Of a DNA stretch of 64,000 bases, positions 35,036 through 46,515 are shown piece after piece. Source of the DNA: Myotis daubentonii. Lineage: Eukaryota > Chordata > Mammalia > Chiroptera > Vespertilionidae. Each line of letters starts with the position of its first letter. Within the stretch, counting starts at the first letter, position 1. Made by a program: the position numbers and the translations under genes. Under the pieces are notes generated by a model that was given only the letters and a program-made list of their open reading frames with translations, searched no databases and was not told where the DNA came from. The DNA is taken from positions 24,630,294 to 24,694,293 of the forward strand of contig NC_081844.1 in NCBI RefSeq assembly GCF_963259705.1. The letters are read 5' to 3'.

Positions 35036-36827
35036 GTATAGATATTTTATATTGACAGAAACCTTAAGAGGAGTTTGAAGAGGATAGCAATAAAAATAAT
35101 GAATTTTTGAATTAACATAAACTTAAAAGATGTAGAAATTTAGACATGAAGATTTAAAGTAAATGGTAGACATGAACTTAAATGATGAATTACTTTTCCT
35201 ATGTTAATGCCTCAAAGGCATCAAAATTGGGAGCACATTTACATTTATGCAATAAGTAATTCTCTACCCGCTAAAGTGGCTATCTCCAAACTCATTATAA
35301 TTTTTTTATTTTACTTAAGGGGCGATTACAGCGCATAATGCCTTTACCCAGGGGAGGCTAAATGAATGAATTTAGACACTTGATCTCAGTTTCCTGAAGA
35401 AATTTCATTGGATAAATGTGTATGCACTTTAATGCTAGTGTAAAATTACCACCTGAGAGATTTAAAACAAACACATTCATGCTCTTACAGTTCCTGAGGT
35501 CAGAAACAGGAAATGGGTCAGTGGGCTAATACCAAGATGTTTGCAGGGCTACATTTCTCCTGGAGGCTACAGGGAAGAGTCTATTTACTTTCCTAGTCCA
35601 AGCTTAGATGAGAGTGTAAAATAATCTAAATAAGTTTCTTATAACTAACAAATATTTCACAGGGAGGGACTAACTGACAGCTCTTAACTTGCGATATAAG
35701 ATGAAATGCCAAATTCTTTTGGCTAATGTGTCATGAAGCCCATTGTGTAACATTCCAAGATTATATCAAAGAAATTTATTTCTCCCCCTTGTTGAAAAAA
35801 AAATAGCAATTTTCTGTATCGCTACCACAAGTCAATATTTGGAGATTCAAGTTTTCTAATCCATACTACATCCTCAGTCTTAAATTTGGAAAATTTTTAA
35901 GTCAGGGTTAAAGTAAGGTGCTGGGATGTTAGTCCTCTGAAACCCAACAAATGTTATCAGGAAGAACTACTAGACATTGGAATCACTTGAATCCTAAGCT
36001 GGTCTTTTGGGAACACAGAATCTCCAGGGAAACATTCCCTTCCGTCCAAACCCACAGGGAAATCAGGTGATTAGAAGTTGGAGTAACAAGACAGAAATAT
36101 ATGTAATGAGCAGACCTAGAGAGCTGTAAATATCTCCTCATCTCCAGTCTCTCAGCATGTGTGACCTTGGGCTGGATGGAACCTGTTGTTGCTTTTGGAA
36201 TCCTAAGTTTGTCTAGGAGACCTGTGCTTGCCCCCTTCCTGCTGTCTTGTTTGGGCAGAGAGCTTCAGTCTCCATCATCAGCCATCCAGGAATTTGGGCT
36301 TTCCCATGGTGACATTCCCCTCAGAATTCTCAATCAGGTGAATCCAGAGGTCCAGTAGCTACTACAGGAAAGGGTCAGAGAGCTTCAAATCACATGTATC
36401 TGAGGTCTCTTGATAGGCACCAGCCTATGGTTGTCTGTTTGCCTGACTAACTAATTAATGATTGATTTATGATGCTAAAAGGAGAAGTGAACATTAAAGT
36501 AATTGCTGATAATTAACTGAAGGAAGACCAATTAGAGATGGTAATCTGAGGCATAAAGTGATTCATGTAGAAGTAGAATGTGCACACTGAGTTTTGCAAC
36601 TAAAGGGAGTAGGTAAAGGGAGTAGTGGGTATAGACGGATGTCCAGTCAAATGAGGGCAGTTCTTTATTTTTATCATGGTGTCTATTCAACTATGTTTCC
36701 ATTGATTAGAAAGATCTAAGTCCAATATATTTCTTGAAATATTACCGTACAATGCTAGTTCATGAGACATACATTTCACAGGACCTTCTTTCACTCCGGT
36801 ATTTACGTCACATGAAAAACAATGTAA

Positions 36828-37415
36828 TCTAATAAAAGACAAACATGGTAATTAACCATATCTCCGACACACTTCCCATTGGCTAATCAGGGTGATATGC
36901 AAATTAACTGCCAACCAAGATGGTGGCAGGCAGCCAGGCAGCTGAAGCGAAAAGGAGGCTTGGTTGCCCCGGTGATGGAGGAAGCCAAGGTTCCCTGCAT
37001 GCCGCTGCTGGGCTCTGAGCTGCACTCTAAGAAACAATGTTGCAATTGTAGAAGCCAAACAAACCCCAGATACTGCTTTCAGCAGCCGAGGTCTCAAGCT
37101 GGAGCCAGCCTCAGAGCTAAAGCTGGCTCTCAGCTCCACTGACAGCCATAGAAGGTAAGTAAATCCCAGAATAATAAGAAAAAAAGAAAAAAAGGAGAGG
37201 TTGGGAGCTTCAGTCGCCCACCAGCCTGAAAACGGCCCTCAGCCCCTCACCCAGACTGGCCAGGCACCCCAGTGGGGACGCCCCTCTTAAGGGGTTATGA
37301 CCAGCTGCAAACAGCCATCAGCCCCTCATCCAGGCACCCAAGCAGGACCCCCACCTTGATCCGGGACACCCTTCAGGGAAAACCAGCCGGCCACCACCCA
37401 TGCACCAGGCCTCTA
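36828..37415 (+). mobile_element. Helitron, type with CCAAT/octamer/YY1-like 5' module
   Basis: 5' end TCTAATAAAAGACAAACATGG; the 3' end reads GTGCACCAGGCCTCTAT-like rather than CTAG and abuts another Helitron 5' end at 37416. Near the 5' end are ATTGGCTAATCAG (36878-36890), ATGCAAAT (36897-36904) and CAAGATGGTGGC (36916-36927). The interior has imperfect repeats around AGAAGCCAAACAAACCCCAG. The two-element insertion 36828-37886 is absent from duplicate block C' near 62.16 kb. Confidence 0.8.
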
Positions 37416-37886
37416 TCTTATATAGTAAAAGGGTAATACGCAAACTGACCCTAACAGCAGAAAGACTGGGAATGACTGGTCACTATGACACACACTGACC
37501 ACCAGGGGGCAGATGCTCAATGCAGGAGCTTCCCCCTGGTGGTCAGTGGGCTCTCACATGGGAGGAGCTCTGCTCAGCCACAGGCAAGGCTGATGGCAGC
37601 TAGTACAGCGGTGGTGGTGGGAGCCTCTCCTGCCTCCTCAGCAGTGCTAAGGATGTCCGACTGCAGTTTAGGCTTGCTCCCTGCTGGCAACTGGACATCC
37701 CTCAAGGGCTGCCGGGCTGCCAGAGGGATGTCTGATTGCCATCTTAGGCCCAATCCCTCGGGGAGCAGGCCTAAGCCAGCAAGGGGTCATCCCCTGAGGG
37801 GTCCCAGACTGCGAGAGGACACAGGCCGGGATGAGGGGCCTCCCACCCCCACCGAGTGCACGAATTTTTGTGCACCAGGCCTCTAG
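37416..37886 (+). mobile_element. nonautonomous Helitron chained to preceding element
   Basis: 5' end TCTTATATAGTAAAAGGG, 3' end TTTGTGCACCAGGCCTCTAG followed by T. It carries the inverted CTCF-like motif pair at 37495-37547. It begins exactly where the previous Helitron stops. Confidence 0.82.
37495..37547. promoter_or_regulatory. inverted pair of CTCF-like core motifs in Helitron
   Basis: CTGACCACCAGGGGGCAGAT and the inverted CTTCCCCCTGGTGGTCAG, 15 bp apart. Both arms keep the CCACCAGGGGG core. Confidence 0.55.
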
Positions 37887-38221
37887 TATCTAATAAATAA
37901 CAGGAGGTATGCTAAATAGCTTAAGTTTGCAATTACTTTATTTTCTGTGACCTAAATATATTTGTGGGTTAGTTATTCATTTGTTTAATCTCTTTTAAGT
38001 CATCTGTAAAGTCTTGACGTTTGTGTAGTTGGGTCAGAGTATTTTATTCCTGTTTTGATTGCAATCTTCCAAAAAATGAATTGGTGGTTTCTTTCACCCA
38101 CTTTGTTGTTGTTGTTATTGAGTACCTTCATGTGTGTATATGTGGGCAATTGTGAGTGTTTATTAATAGTGTGGGCTCAAATCTGTCACTCAGTCATATT
38201 GCATTCTCTCCATTGTTTTTC

Positions 38222-38545
38222 TAAATTTTATTTTATTTTTAAAAAATAATTCTTTATTGTTGAATGTATTACATGTGTCCCCTTTTATCCCCCATTGACC
38301 CCTTCCATCCTGCCCCGCTCAGACACCCCGCTCCAGGCCTTCTCTCCCCTGCCCCCTCATTGTCTGTGTCCATGGGTTATGCATATATGCATACAAGGTC
38401 TTTGGTTGATTACCTCCCACTCCCCCACCCCCGCAAGCCTTCTCTCTGAGATTTCACATCCTGTTCCATGTTTCCATGTCTCTGGATCCATTCCCTTCAT
38501 CTGTTTATTTTGTTACTTAGATTCCACATATGAGTGAGATAATCT
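38222..38545 (-). repeat. LINE-1 3' UTR fragment, young bat type
   Basis: Antisense LINE-1 tail: T-rich start, TTGAATGTATTACATGTGTC, CTGTGTCCATGGGTTATGC, ATTCCACATATGAGTGAGAT. Duplicated at 62499-62816 in block C'. Confidence 0.85.
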
Positions 38546-38908
38546 CCATTGCTTTTGAATTTCTACTTTTCTTACCGAAAAAAATCCAGCTGTTACTTTT
38601 ATATTCTTCGCTTGTGAATCTTTGCTATCACAAAAATCAAAGTGAATGTTCTTCTATGTATGCAGTGCTAATAAATCACCCTACACACATACTGCCAACT
38701 TGTTTCACATCTCCATTGTTCCTTTTGGCCTTCTGTTGATCTATTTACAAAACAGGCATCAGTTTCTATGATCCTCTGGATAGCATCCTCTTTTTTTTCT
38801 TACTAAAGATTACCCTTAACTTTCATTACCATATTTGAACCCAATATCTTTATAGAAAAAGAAACTATAGCTTAGATACTGCTTTCCTCCAAATTTAAAA
38901 TCCATTCT

Positions 38909-39117
38909 ACCTGGCCGGCATGGCTCAGTGGTTGAATATTGACTTATGAATCAGGACGTCACTGTTAGATTCCTTGTCAGTCTGGGTTGCAGGCTTGGTC
39001 CCTGGTAGAGAGTATGCAGAGGAAAGTCAATCACTGATTCTTTCTCATCATTGATGTTTCTATCTCTCTCTCTCTCTTCATTCCTCTCTGAAAAAATAAA
39101 AATATATTTTTTAAAAA
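38909..39117 (+). repeat. Ves-like SINE
   Basis: CTGGCCGGCATGGCTCAGTG head, degraded B box (CTGTTAGATTCC), CATTGATGTTTCTATC and an A-rich end. A copy at the same place in block C' shows it predates that duplication. Confidence 0.85.
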
Positions 39118-39590
39118 GTCATTCTATAATATTCTGTTACTTCCAAGTTATTGGAAATTTAAGCTGGAATTAGTGGCCCATGTTGATATTAAGTTATTAT
39201 TATTATCTGTTTTTATATAGATTATTTTGATTCTCATTTAAATTTGTTTTATACATTTTTCTTATAACCACTAACAATCTATTTCATTCCTTTGATAATC
39301 TATAATCCATAAATTTTTTAATAAAGTTATATTTTGTGCTTTGAATACATATACACTCATATGCAATTGTACAAATGCATCAATAGCATCCTGTGCCCAG
39401 CAGAAATTATCTTTCGTGTTGTACAGTCTTTTTTTCTGTGTCCACTCTTCCTTATTACTGAACAATACATTATGATCTTCCCTCCAATCAACTAATGTGA
39501 TGCCAATTTATTTTTACCATGTATATAAAATATTTTATGATGTGGCTCTGCTATTCACACTTTGAAAGTGTGAATAACAATTATATAAAT

Positions 39591-40100
39591 CTAGAGGCCC
39601 AATGCATGAAATTCATGCATGGGTGCGGTCCCTAGGCCTGGCCTGCAATAGAATCGCAAGCATCTGGCATGGAAGGCAGATCCCAGTTGACCTTTGGGCC
39701 CTGAGCAATACCTGAGTCCCAGGGCCCCTGCCTAGCCCCTCCGCCTGAGTCATCTGGCCCCCACCTGGCTCCCTCAGCACCTGGGGGCCTGGCAATAGCC
39801 CCACCCCCAGTCACCGCCTCTAGTCACATTCTGCCTGATCATAGGCAGGGCGCTCAGGCCCCACTCACACCTGCCTTGGCCTAGTGCTTCCCGCTCAGTG
39901 CTCCGTCATCCTGGCATGGTCCCACTCTTATTGGGGTGCATCGGGGCTGGCAGCACCTCCACTACCACCCGTTGCCAGCACTGTGTCAGCAAGGCCCGCC
40001 ATGTTTCACGCTGCCCCCTGGTGGTCAGCGCACATTATAGCAAGTGGTCGAACTCCTGGTCAAGGAGACAATTTGCCTATTAGGCTTTTATTATATAGGA
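39591..40100 (-). mobile_element. nonautonomous Helitron
   Basis: The plus strand starts CTAGAGGCCCAATGCATG and ends CTTTTATTATATAGGA. Block C' reads straight through the corresponding point near 63862, so this insertion is specific to block C. It has a single CTCF-like core (CTGCCCCCTGGTGGTCAGC, 40011-40029). Confidence 0.88.
40011..40029 (-). promoter_or_regulatory. single CTCF-like core motif in Helitron
   Basis: The minus strand reads GCTGACCACCAGGGGGCAG, a near-consensus CTCF core. The partner arm seen in other elements is absent here. Confidence 0.45.
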
Positions 40101-40621
40101 TTATACAAAAATATTGTGGAGTTGTTACATTAAAATTCTGGTTCTCCACCAGAGGCAATATTGTTCCCCCAGAGGATACTGAGCAATATGCAGAGACATT
40201 TTTGTTAGTCATATGGAAGGTGCAGGTAGGTAGAGTCCAGGGATGCACAGGAGAGACCACACCACAGACAATGATCTGGCCCAGAATATCAATAGTGCAG
40301 AGATTGACTGAAATAATACATGTACTTGTAATATTTATATCTGTCTTCAGCTTGGTTTCCCAATGTTTTAACACTTATAGTTCTGCCAGAAAAGAAAATA
40401 GAGTACCCCTTAGCTACCTGTTTGCAAGTTCCAACCCTGGTCAATGTGACACCTTTTTAAGTTTTCCCCAGGCTGAGAGATGTGGGAGACTTTTTTGTTG
40501 TTTACTGAACTTTTTCTAACTTTTATCAAAGATTCATATATTTGATGGTCTTGTTAAGTTGAATATTATTTGTTTATGCCTATTTTTCTTTAATTTTTAG
40601 CCTTTGAAATGATTTCTAATC

Positions 40622-40809
40622 ATGATTATGGTGGGGGAGACGGAAGAGTGTAAAGGTGATAGAAGGAGATAAAAGGTGATAGAAGGGGACTTGACTTGGG
40701 ATGCTAAACACACAATAAAATATACATCTGATGTATGACAGAATTATATACCTGAAAGCTATATAGTTTTGCTAACCAATATTACCCAAATAAATTCCAT
40801 GAAATTCTA
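40622..40809 (+). repeat. LINE-1 3' end fragment (block C, inverted copy)
   Basis: Sense orientation here because block C is inverted: GGGGACTTGACTTGGGATGC and ACACACAATAAAATATACATC. A Helitron chain was inserted next to its tail at 40810. Confidence 0.72.
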
Positions 40810-41449
40810 TCTAATAATAGAGAAACATGGTAATTAGCCGTACCTCCGCTACTCTTCCCATTTGCTAATCAGGGCGATATGCAAATTAACTGCCAACCAA
40901 GATGGGGACCGGCTGCCAGGCAGCTTGAGGCGAATAAGAGGCTTGCTTGCTTCAGTGACACAGGACTCCAACGTTCCCCGCCCGCCTTGCCGGCCTCTGA
41001 GCTTACAGTTTAAGAAACATTGTTACAAATATAGAAGCTAAACAAAACCCCAGAAACCTGCTTTCAGCCAGCTGGGCTTCAGCCAGCAGGACTGCAACAT
41101 TGTTTCAATTATAGAACAAATGCAGATCCCTGCTTTCAGCTAGCCGGGATCTCAGAGCTGGAGTGAGCAGGACCACAACAGTCTTAAAATTTTAGAACAC
41201 AAACAAACCAGATACCTGCTTTCAGCAGCCGAGGCCTCAGAGCTGGAGCCAAGCCTCAGAGGTAAAGCTGGCACAGAATAAAAAATAAAGAAAAAAAGGA
41301 CAGGTTGGGAGCTTCAGTAACCCCCCAGCCGGAAAACAGCCCTCAGCCCCTCACCCAGACTGGCCAGGCACCCCAGTGGGGATGCCCACCCTGATCCAGG
41401 ACACCCTTCAGGGAAAACCAGCCAGCCCCACCCGTGCACCAGGTCTCTA
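40810..41449 (+). mobile_element. Helitron, type with CCAAT/octamer/YY1-like 5' module
   Basis: 5' end TCTAATAATAGAGAAACATG; contains CTAATCAG, ATATGCAAATTAACTGCC and CCAAGATGG, like the elements at 36828 and 53376. The interior repeats about 95-bp units containing CCTGCTTTCAGC. It ends GTGCACCAGGTCTCTA directly against the next element. Confidence 0.8.
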
Positions 41450-42410
41450 TCCTATATAGTAAAAGGGTAATATGCCTCCCAGCACCAGAATCAGTGGAGC
41501 AGCGAGACCTCCCATCACTGGGATCAGCGTGACAGGGGGCAGCGACCAAACCCCCTGATCGCCCTGCGGCTCTGTGTGTGACGGGGGGGGGGGGGCACAA
41601 CCTCCCTATCTGCCCTGCTCTGTTCAAGACAGGGAAAGGCACCCCACCCCTTGATCAGCCCTGCTCTCTGCCTGATAGGGGGGAGCTCCCCAACCCCCTG
41701 ATCGGCCCTGCTCTGTGTGTGACAGGGTGAGGCACCCCAACCCCCACCCCCACATGGGCCCTTCTCTGTGTGTGACAGGGTAGAGCTATAACCTCCCCAT
41801 CGGCCCTGCCCTGAGTGTGACAAGGGCTGTGCCCCAACCCTCTGATCCACCCTGCTCTGTGTGTGACATGGGACAGTGCCCCAACTCCCCTATTGGTCCT
41901 ACTCTGTGTGTGACAGGGGTAAGCTCCGCAAACCCCTGATCGGCCCTGCTCTGTGCGTGACAGGCAGGAGCTCCCCAACCCCCTGATGGGCCGTGCTATG
42001 TGTGTGACAGGGTACAGTGCCCCAACCCCCCTGATGGGCCCTGCTCTGTGCCTGACAGGGGGCAGCGACCCAACCCCCTGATTGGCCCTGCTCTGTGCGT
42101 GACAGGGGGTGGTGCCACAACCTCCCCATTGGCCCTGCCTTGAATATGACAGGGGGCGGTGCCCCGACCCCCAATAGGCCCTACCCTGAGCGTGACTAGG
42201 GGTGGCATTGCAACCTCCCAGTCTGCCCTGCTCTGTGCCCAACCAGGGGCTGCACCTAGGGATTGGGCCTGCCCTCTGCCACCCAGGAGCAGGCCTAAGC
42301 CAGCAGGTCATTATCTCCTAAGGGGTCCCAGACTGTGAGAGGGCACAGGCCAGGCTGAAGGTCCCCCTCTCCCCCATGAGTGCACCAATTTTTGTGCACC
42401 GGGCCTCTAG
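41450..42410 (+). mobile_element. Helitron carrying a 47-48-bp minisatellite
   Basis: 5' end TCCTATATAGTAAAAGGG, 3' end TTTGTGCACCGGGCCTCTAG. Most of the interior (about 41520-42230) is some fifteen imperfect copies of a 47-48-bp unit containing CCCTGATCGGCCCTGCTCTG and TGTGTGACAGG. Since 48 is a multiple of 3 and the unit lacks stops on one strand, it yields long spurious open frames. Confidence 0.85.
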
Positions 42411-42737
42411 TTTAAAAATAAAACTTAATAAAATTATTATTTCTCAATTGACTTTGGGGGATGTTTTGGCCATAAAAATGTTTCACGTTTGTTTAGTTAA
42501 ATAAGTCTGTCTCATTACTACTAAGTCTCCTGACTTAATTATGATAGTTTGGCCCACTCATACATATTAATGTGCAGTTTTCTATCATTTCACATGAAAA
42601 AGATTGGTTACACTTAACAGTGAGCAGGCAATCCCTCTGATTTTTGGTAATGTGACTGAGGGAAGAGAATAACTGCATTTCCTTCCAGGTTGATATATTT
42701 CCAGCTTTTATTAAACAATTCAATGTTTCCAAATAAA

Positions 42738-43465
42738 TCAACAAATGACAAGTGCTGGTGAGGATGTGGAGAAAAGGGACCACTAGTACACTGTTGTGGG
42801 GAAGGCAGACTGGTGCAGCCATTATAGAAAAAAGTATGGAATTTACTCAAAAAATGAAATACGGAACTGTCATTTGACCCAGTGATCTCACTGCTAGAAA
42901 TATATCCTAAGATACCAGAAACACCAATAAGAAAGAATGTATGCACGCCTTTGTTCATAGCAGTGCAATTTATAATAGCTAAGGTCTGGAAAAAGTCCAA
43001 GTACCCACAGTCGATCAGTGAATAAAAAGCTGTGATACATTTGCACCATAGAATACTAGGCAGCAGTGAAAAAGAAGGATCTCTTACCCTTTGATACAGC
43101 ATTGGAGGGACTTGAAGAGTATTATGCTATGCAAAATAAGCCAGTCAGAGAAAGACAAGTATCACATGATCTCACTCATATGTGGAATCTAATGAACAAA
43201 ATAAACTGATGAACAAAATAGATCCAGAGATGTAGAAGCATGCAACAGACTGTCGAATCTCAGAGGGAAGGTAGGTGAGTGGGAAGAGATCAACTAAGGA
43301 ACTGGTATGCATATATGCAGAACCCATGGACATAGACAATAGGTGCTAAAGGCCTGGGGAGAGAGGGGCGGCAGCGAAGCGGGCTATAAGGGGTCATCCA
43401 GAGAAAAAAAAAGGGACATATGTAATACTTTAAACAATAAAGATTTATAAAAAATAAAAAAATCC
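42738..43465 (+). repeat. LINE-1 3' end (5'-truncated), young bat type
   Basis: Begins CAAATGACAAGTGCTGG and contains the end of ORF2 (degenerate), GATCTCACTCATATGTGGAA and an A-rich tail. It separates inverted block C from direct block D. Confidence 0.9.
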
Positions 43466-44500
43466 CATGATAAAGTGATTTTTCTCTTCAGTCATCCTTT
43501 AATCATTAAACATGAATAAAATCTTGTGCATAATAGAGAGAATTAATGGATGCAGCTGATAATGATCATTCACCATCCCCTTCATGCTTACGGAGCCTTT
43601 AGAAGGGGAGAATCTGTATTATTTAATCAAAAGAGTCACATTATAGACAGCTCTGAAAGTTTTCAAACAGAAACATAGAGATCATTCAATAAAACATAGA
43701 AAAACACCAACCAATTTTCCATTATATGTATAAACCCCCTTACAATAGGCATCATTCCCCCATACTCCAATGAATAGATGTACAGCATGAAGAATAAATA
43801 TTTTCATAGTAATACAGTGTGTGATTTAAAAATTTGGTTCATCATATTGAAATTCATCTGTGATTTTAAGGCGGTAATAAGTCAACCTATTTATTTAAAT
43901 TTGTCTTTCAGTGAAGAGTCCCTCTTGGAGACATGGATTCGATACTCATTTTGCAAGTGGGGAAGGTAGGGATTGTGAACACTAAACAAAAAACCCAGAA
44001 TCTTAACAAGGAGAATAAAACCCAGTGATCTGCTATTAAACACACTTTTATGTTAGCGTCTACATTATCAGGAAGAGCAGTTAAAATAGTGATATACCAA
44101 AGAATGTCAGTCATCAGAGTGAAAAACACAAGTCTCAGCTTTTCCTCTCTTTTCAAATTGTATAAAATGCCATGGTCATTAAGAGTATATTTTTCCATAG
44201 GAGTCGTGTAACTCAGGATGATTATTTTAGTAAAAAAATATATTTGCTAAGATATATGTCATTTGAGAAATATCCATGTTGTCTCATTAGGTAAATGAAA
44301 TTTTCCAAATATATCTGGTCCATGATGGAAATAAATTTGAGAAAGTAGAAAAACAACAAAGAGAATAGTTGTTGAATATCTGAGAGTGCAGACAACTTAA
44401 TTGAGTTACATAAATTGCATAGAGAAGATGAGGTCAAAGAAATAGAAATTCCAGGAAATAAAAGGAAAGAGCAAGTTCTACTTCGGTAGCCTGACCATCA

Positions 44501-45490
44501 TCACACTGTCTGACTCTGCAAACATGGGCACATCTGCAGTCTTAGGACAACTGACCAGTTTGTAGTTTTCTTCACAAAGAATGTTTTCAGAGCCTGTTTG
44601 ATGTCTTTGTTCCTGAGACTGTAGATGAAGGGGTTCAGCATGGGTGTGACCACGGTGTACAACACCGAGGCTGTTCCAGCTGAGTGTGAGCTCTGGGTAG
44701 CAGCGGAGCTAAGGTACACTCCTAGGATCGTACCATAAAATAATAAGACAACCGAGAGGTGAGACGCACAGGTAGAAAATGCTTTGTACTTCCCCTGAGC
44801 TGATGACATTCCATGTATGCAGGACACTATCTTAGAATATGAGTAAAGGATCCCAACGAAAGGACCACCGACAACCAGGACAGCTCCAAAATACATTGCC
44901 ATGTTATTAGGAAAGGTGTCAGAACAGGCCAGTTTGATCAACTGATTGAGTTCACAGAAAAAGTGAGGGATTTCCACGTCCATGCAGAAGGATAGTCGTA
45001 ATGCCATTAAGGAATGTAGAAAGGCATGCAGGACATTTATGATCCAGCATATCAGCACCAGCAGTCCACAGAGCTGAGGGTTCATGATGACCGTGTAGTG
45101 CAGGGGGTGGCAGATGGCCACAAACCGATCATAGGCCATCACGGTCAAGAGGAAAACATCCAACCCAGCAAAAAGTATGAAAAGATATGTCTCGGTGATG
45201 CAGCCTGCATAGGTGATGGCTTTGTTCTGTGTCTGGATGTTCACCAGCATCTTTGGGATGGTGGTGGAGGTGACACAGATGTCTAGCAAGGACAGATTGA
45301 AGAGGAAGAAGTACATGGGTGTGTGGAGGTGGTAGTCTGAGCTGACGGCCAGGATGATGAGCAGGTTTCCAACCACAGTGATCAGGTACATGGAGAGGAA
45401 AAGCCCAAATATGAGAGGTTGTAGTTCTGGTTTCTCTGAAAATCCCAGAAGAAAAAAATTTGAAATTTGTGTAAGATTCACTGGCTCCAT
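44501..45490 (-). CDS. olfactory receptor, family 7 (OR7A-like), intact with C-terminal extension
   Basis: Third intact odorant GPCR. I place the start at the ATG ending at 45490 (MEPVNLTQ), giving 329 aa. The open frame continues upstream to 45553, but that part lies beyond a clear acceptor (TTTCTTTGTAG on the minus strand, exon start about 45503) and is intronic. Family marks: N5 (NLT), GN 41-42, PMYFFLFN 58-65, C97/C179, [15 protein letters not shown] 118-132, KAFSTC 236-241, PMLNPFIY 283-290. The tail after [11 protein letters not shown] is about 22 residues longer than in the other two copies, because the usual stop position is read through (KKTTNWSVV...). It is the most diverged of the three and lies in block D. 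Confidence 0.92.
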   Translation of the reverse strand: MEPVNLTQISNFFLLGFSEKPELQPLIFGLFLSMYLITVVGNLLIILAVSSDYHLHTPMYFFLFNLSLLDICVTSTTIPKMLVNIQTQNKAITYAGCITETYLFILFAGLDVFLLTVMAYDRFVAICHPLHYTVIMNPQLCGLLVLICWIINVLHAFLHSLMALRLSFCMDVEIPHFFCELNQLIKLACSDTFPNNMAMYFGAVLVVGGPFVGILYSYSKIVSCIHGMSSAQGKYKAFSTCASHLSVVLLFYGTILGVYLSSAATQSSHSAGTASVLYTVVTPMLNPFIYSLRNKDIKQALKTFFVKKTTNWSVVLRLQMCPCLQSQTV

Positions 45491-46079
45491 GTGTTGGAGG
45501 TGACTACAAAGAAAGATTAAAATAACATGAATAAATTTCACACAGTTTTGCATTGCTCATGTACTTGAAATGCTACAATTCATATTTTATAGACCAGACA
45601 TTAATTTTAATATTTTGTTTATGGATATGGTCCCCTGTAGGGAATATCCAGTGCCACCCCTGATACGGAGTGTTTGTCCCAATCACCTGTGCCTCTGAGG
45701 GGATCATGTATTCTACAGTTTTATTGAGAATTTCCTCATGTTTCTCAGGAATGTAAATTGAGTGCTGACCATGTTTAGGCACTGTCCAGGTTGTGAGAAA
45801 AGGGTGCTGAAGAACAAGTTTCTATAATCCAATGAGGGAGAAAGAATGTAGAAGCAAATAATAAAACGATAAGTTACTTTAGGTGGTGGCAGTGGTATGA
45901 ACAAAAGGAAAACACATCTAAAGGAGAGCGTGAGTAGGGACTTCTGTTTTTCATGGGTGTGTAAGTAGATCTGCAAACAAGGTGACTTTTGAACAGAGAC
46001 CTCCAAAGTGAGCAGGAGAAAATCTGAGACGTCCTAAATTAAATAGCAGTTGGGCCAGAGTGGGAGAGAAATAGACAAC

Positions 46080-46515
46080 AGTCATCAACTAGGCAAAAGC
46101 TGTGGCCCACTTACAAAAGGCTGCTCACATTCCTGAATGTATGTTGGAATTTGAATCAACTTCTGTAGTGACCACTAGATGCCCCTGAATCCTGCACATG
46201 CATGAGCTTTCAGAACTGTTGCCTGTAACCAATTAAAAGTAGTAAATATTTCTTCTTTGGTACCTGTCCTAGAACTGCTGCACTTTACCTTCTCTTGATG
46301 CCCCCACCGCTATCAGTAGCCAATGAAAATTCTTTCAATAAAGTACCTTTTTCTTCCCCAAAATATAAAGTGTAAAGAGCCGTCAACTCCAGGTCAGTGG
46401 ACATGACATTTCTACCCCGCTCTGCTGCTTGTGGTTTAGACTTCATGCCCAATCACCTGGTCCTTTTCTGGCTGGAATTTGGCTCAATAAACCTTTGTTT
46501 TAAAGGAAGATTTTG
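46080..46515 (+). repeat. possible solo LTR of an endogenous retrovirus, unclassified
   Basis: Absent from blocks A and B at the matching place (near 11.95 and 26.74 kb). It shows LTR-like promoter spacing: AATATAAAGTG (about 46363) followed about 120 bp later by CTCAATAAACC. I could not fix its ends or a target duplication, and there is no internal viral sequence. Confidence 0.4.

Larger units (their letters stand above)
35036..42737. repeat. segmental duplication block C (inverted)
   Basis: Reverse-complement similarity: 35130-35260 to 29670-29780; 36150-36360 to 19000-19190; 40110-40330 to 17110-17340; 42411-42720 to 16310-16580. It stops before reaching sequence equivalent to the OR gene, so it has no receptor. 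Non-repeat stretches (35036-36827, 37887-38221, 38546-38908, 39118-39590, 40101-40621) hold no gene I recognise. Confidence 0.82.

Noticed and set aside
37150..37162. GAAGGTAAGT resembling a splice donor in a Helitron
   Set aside because: Other copies of the same repeat read GAAGCTAAAC or GAAGGTAAAC, so the donor match is a chance change in one unit.
39884..40519. 211-codon plus-strand frame
   Set aside because: It runs from Helitron interior through its 5' end into non-coding block C sequence; the second half is antisense to block A intergenic DNA.
41520..42230. Regularly spaced repeats resembling a CRISPR array
   Set aside because: Contiguous minisatellite without spacers, inside a Helitron, in a mammalian genome.
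41655..42311. Long minus-strand open frame (218 codons) and a 212-codon frame at 58556-59194
   Set aside because: Both are translations of the 47-48-bp Helitron minisatellite, with a repeating 16-residue pattern and no start context or domain.
42614..43102. 162-codon minus-strand frame
   Set aside because: Antisense of a degenerate LINE-1 ORF2 end.
45491..45553. In-frame N-terminal extension of the 44.5-kb receptor (21 residues)
   Set aside because: It lies upstream of a splice acceptor conserved in all three OR copies, so it is intron; the MEP start matches the family.
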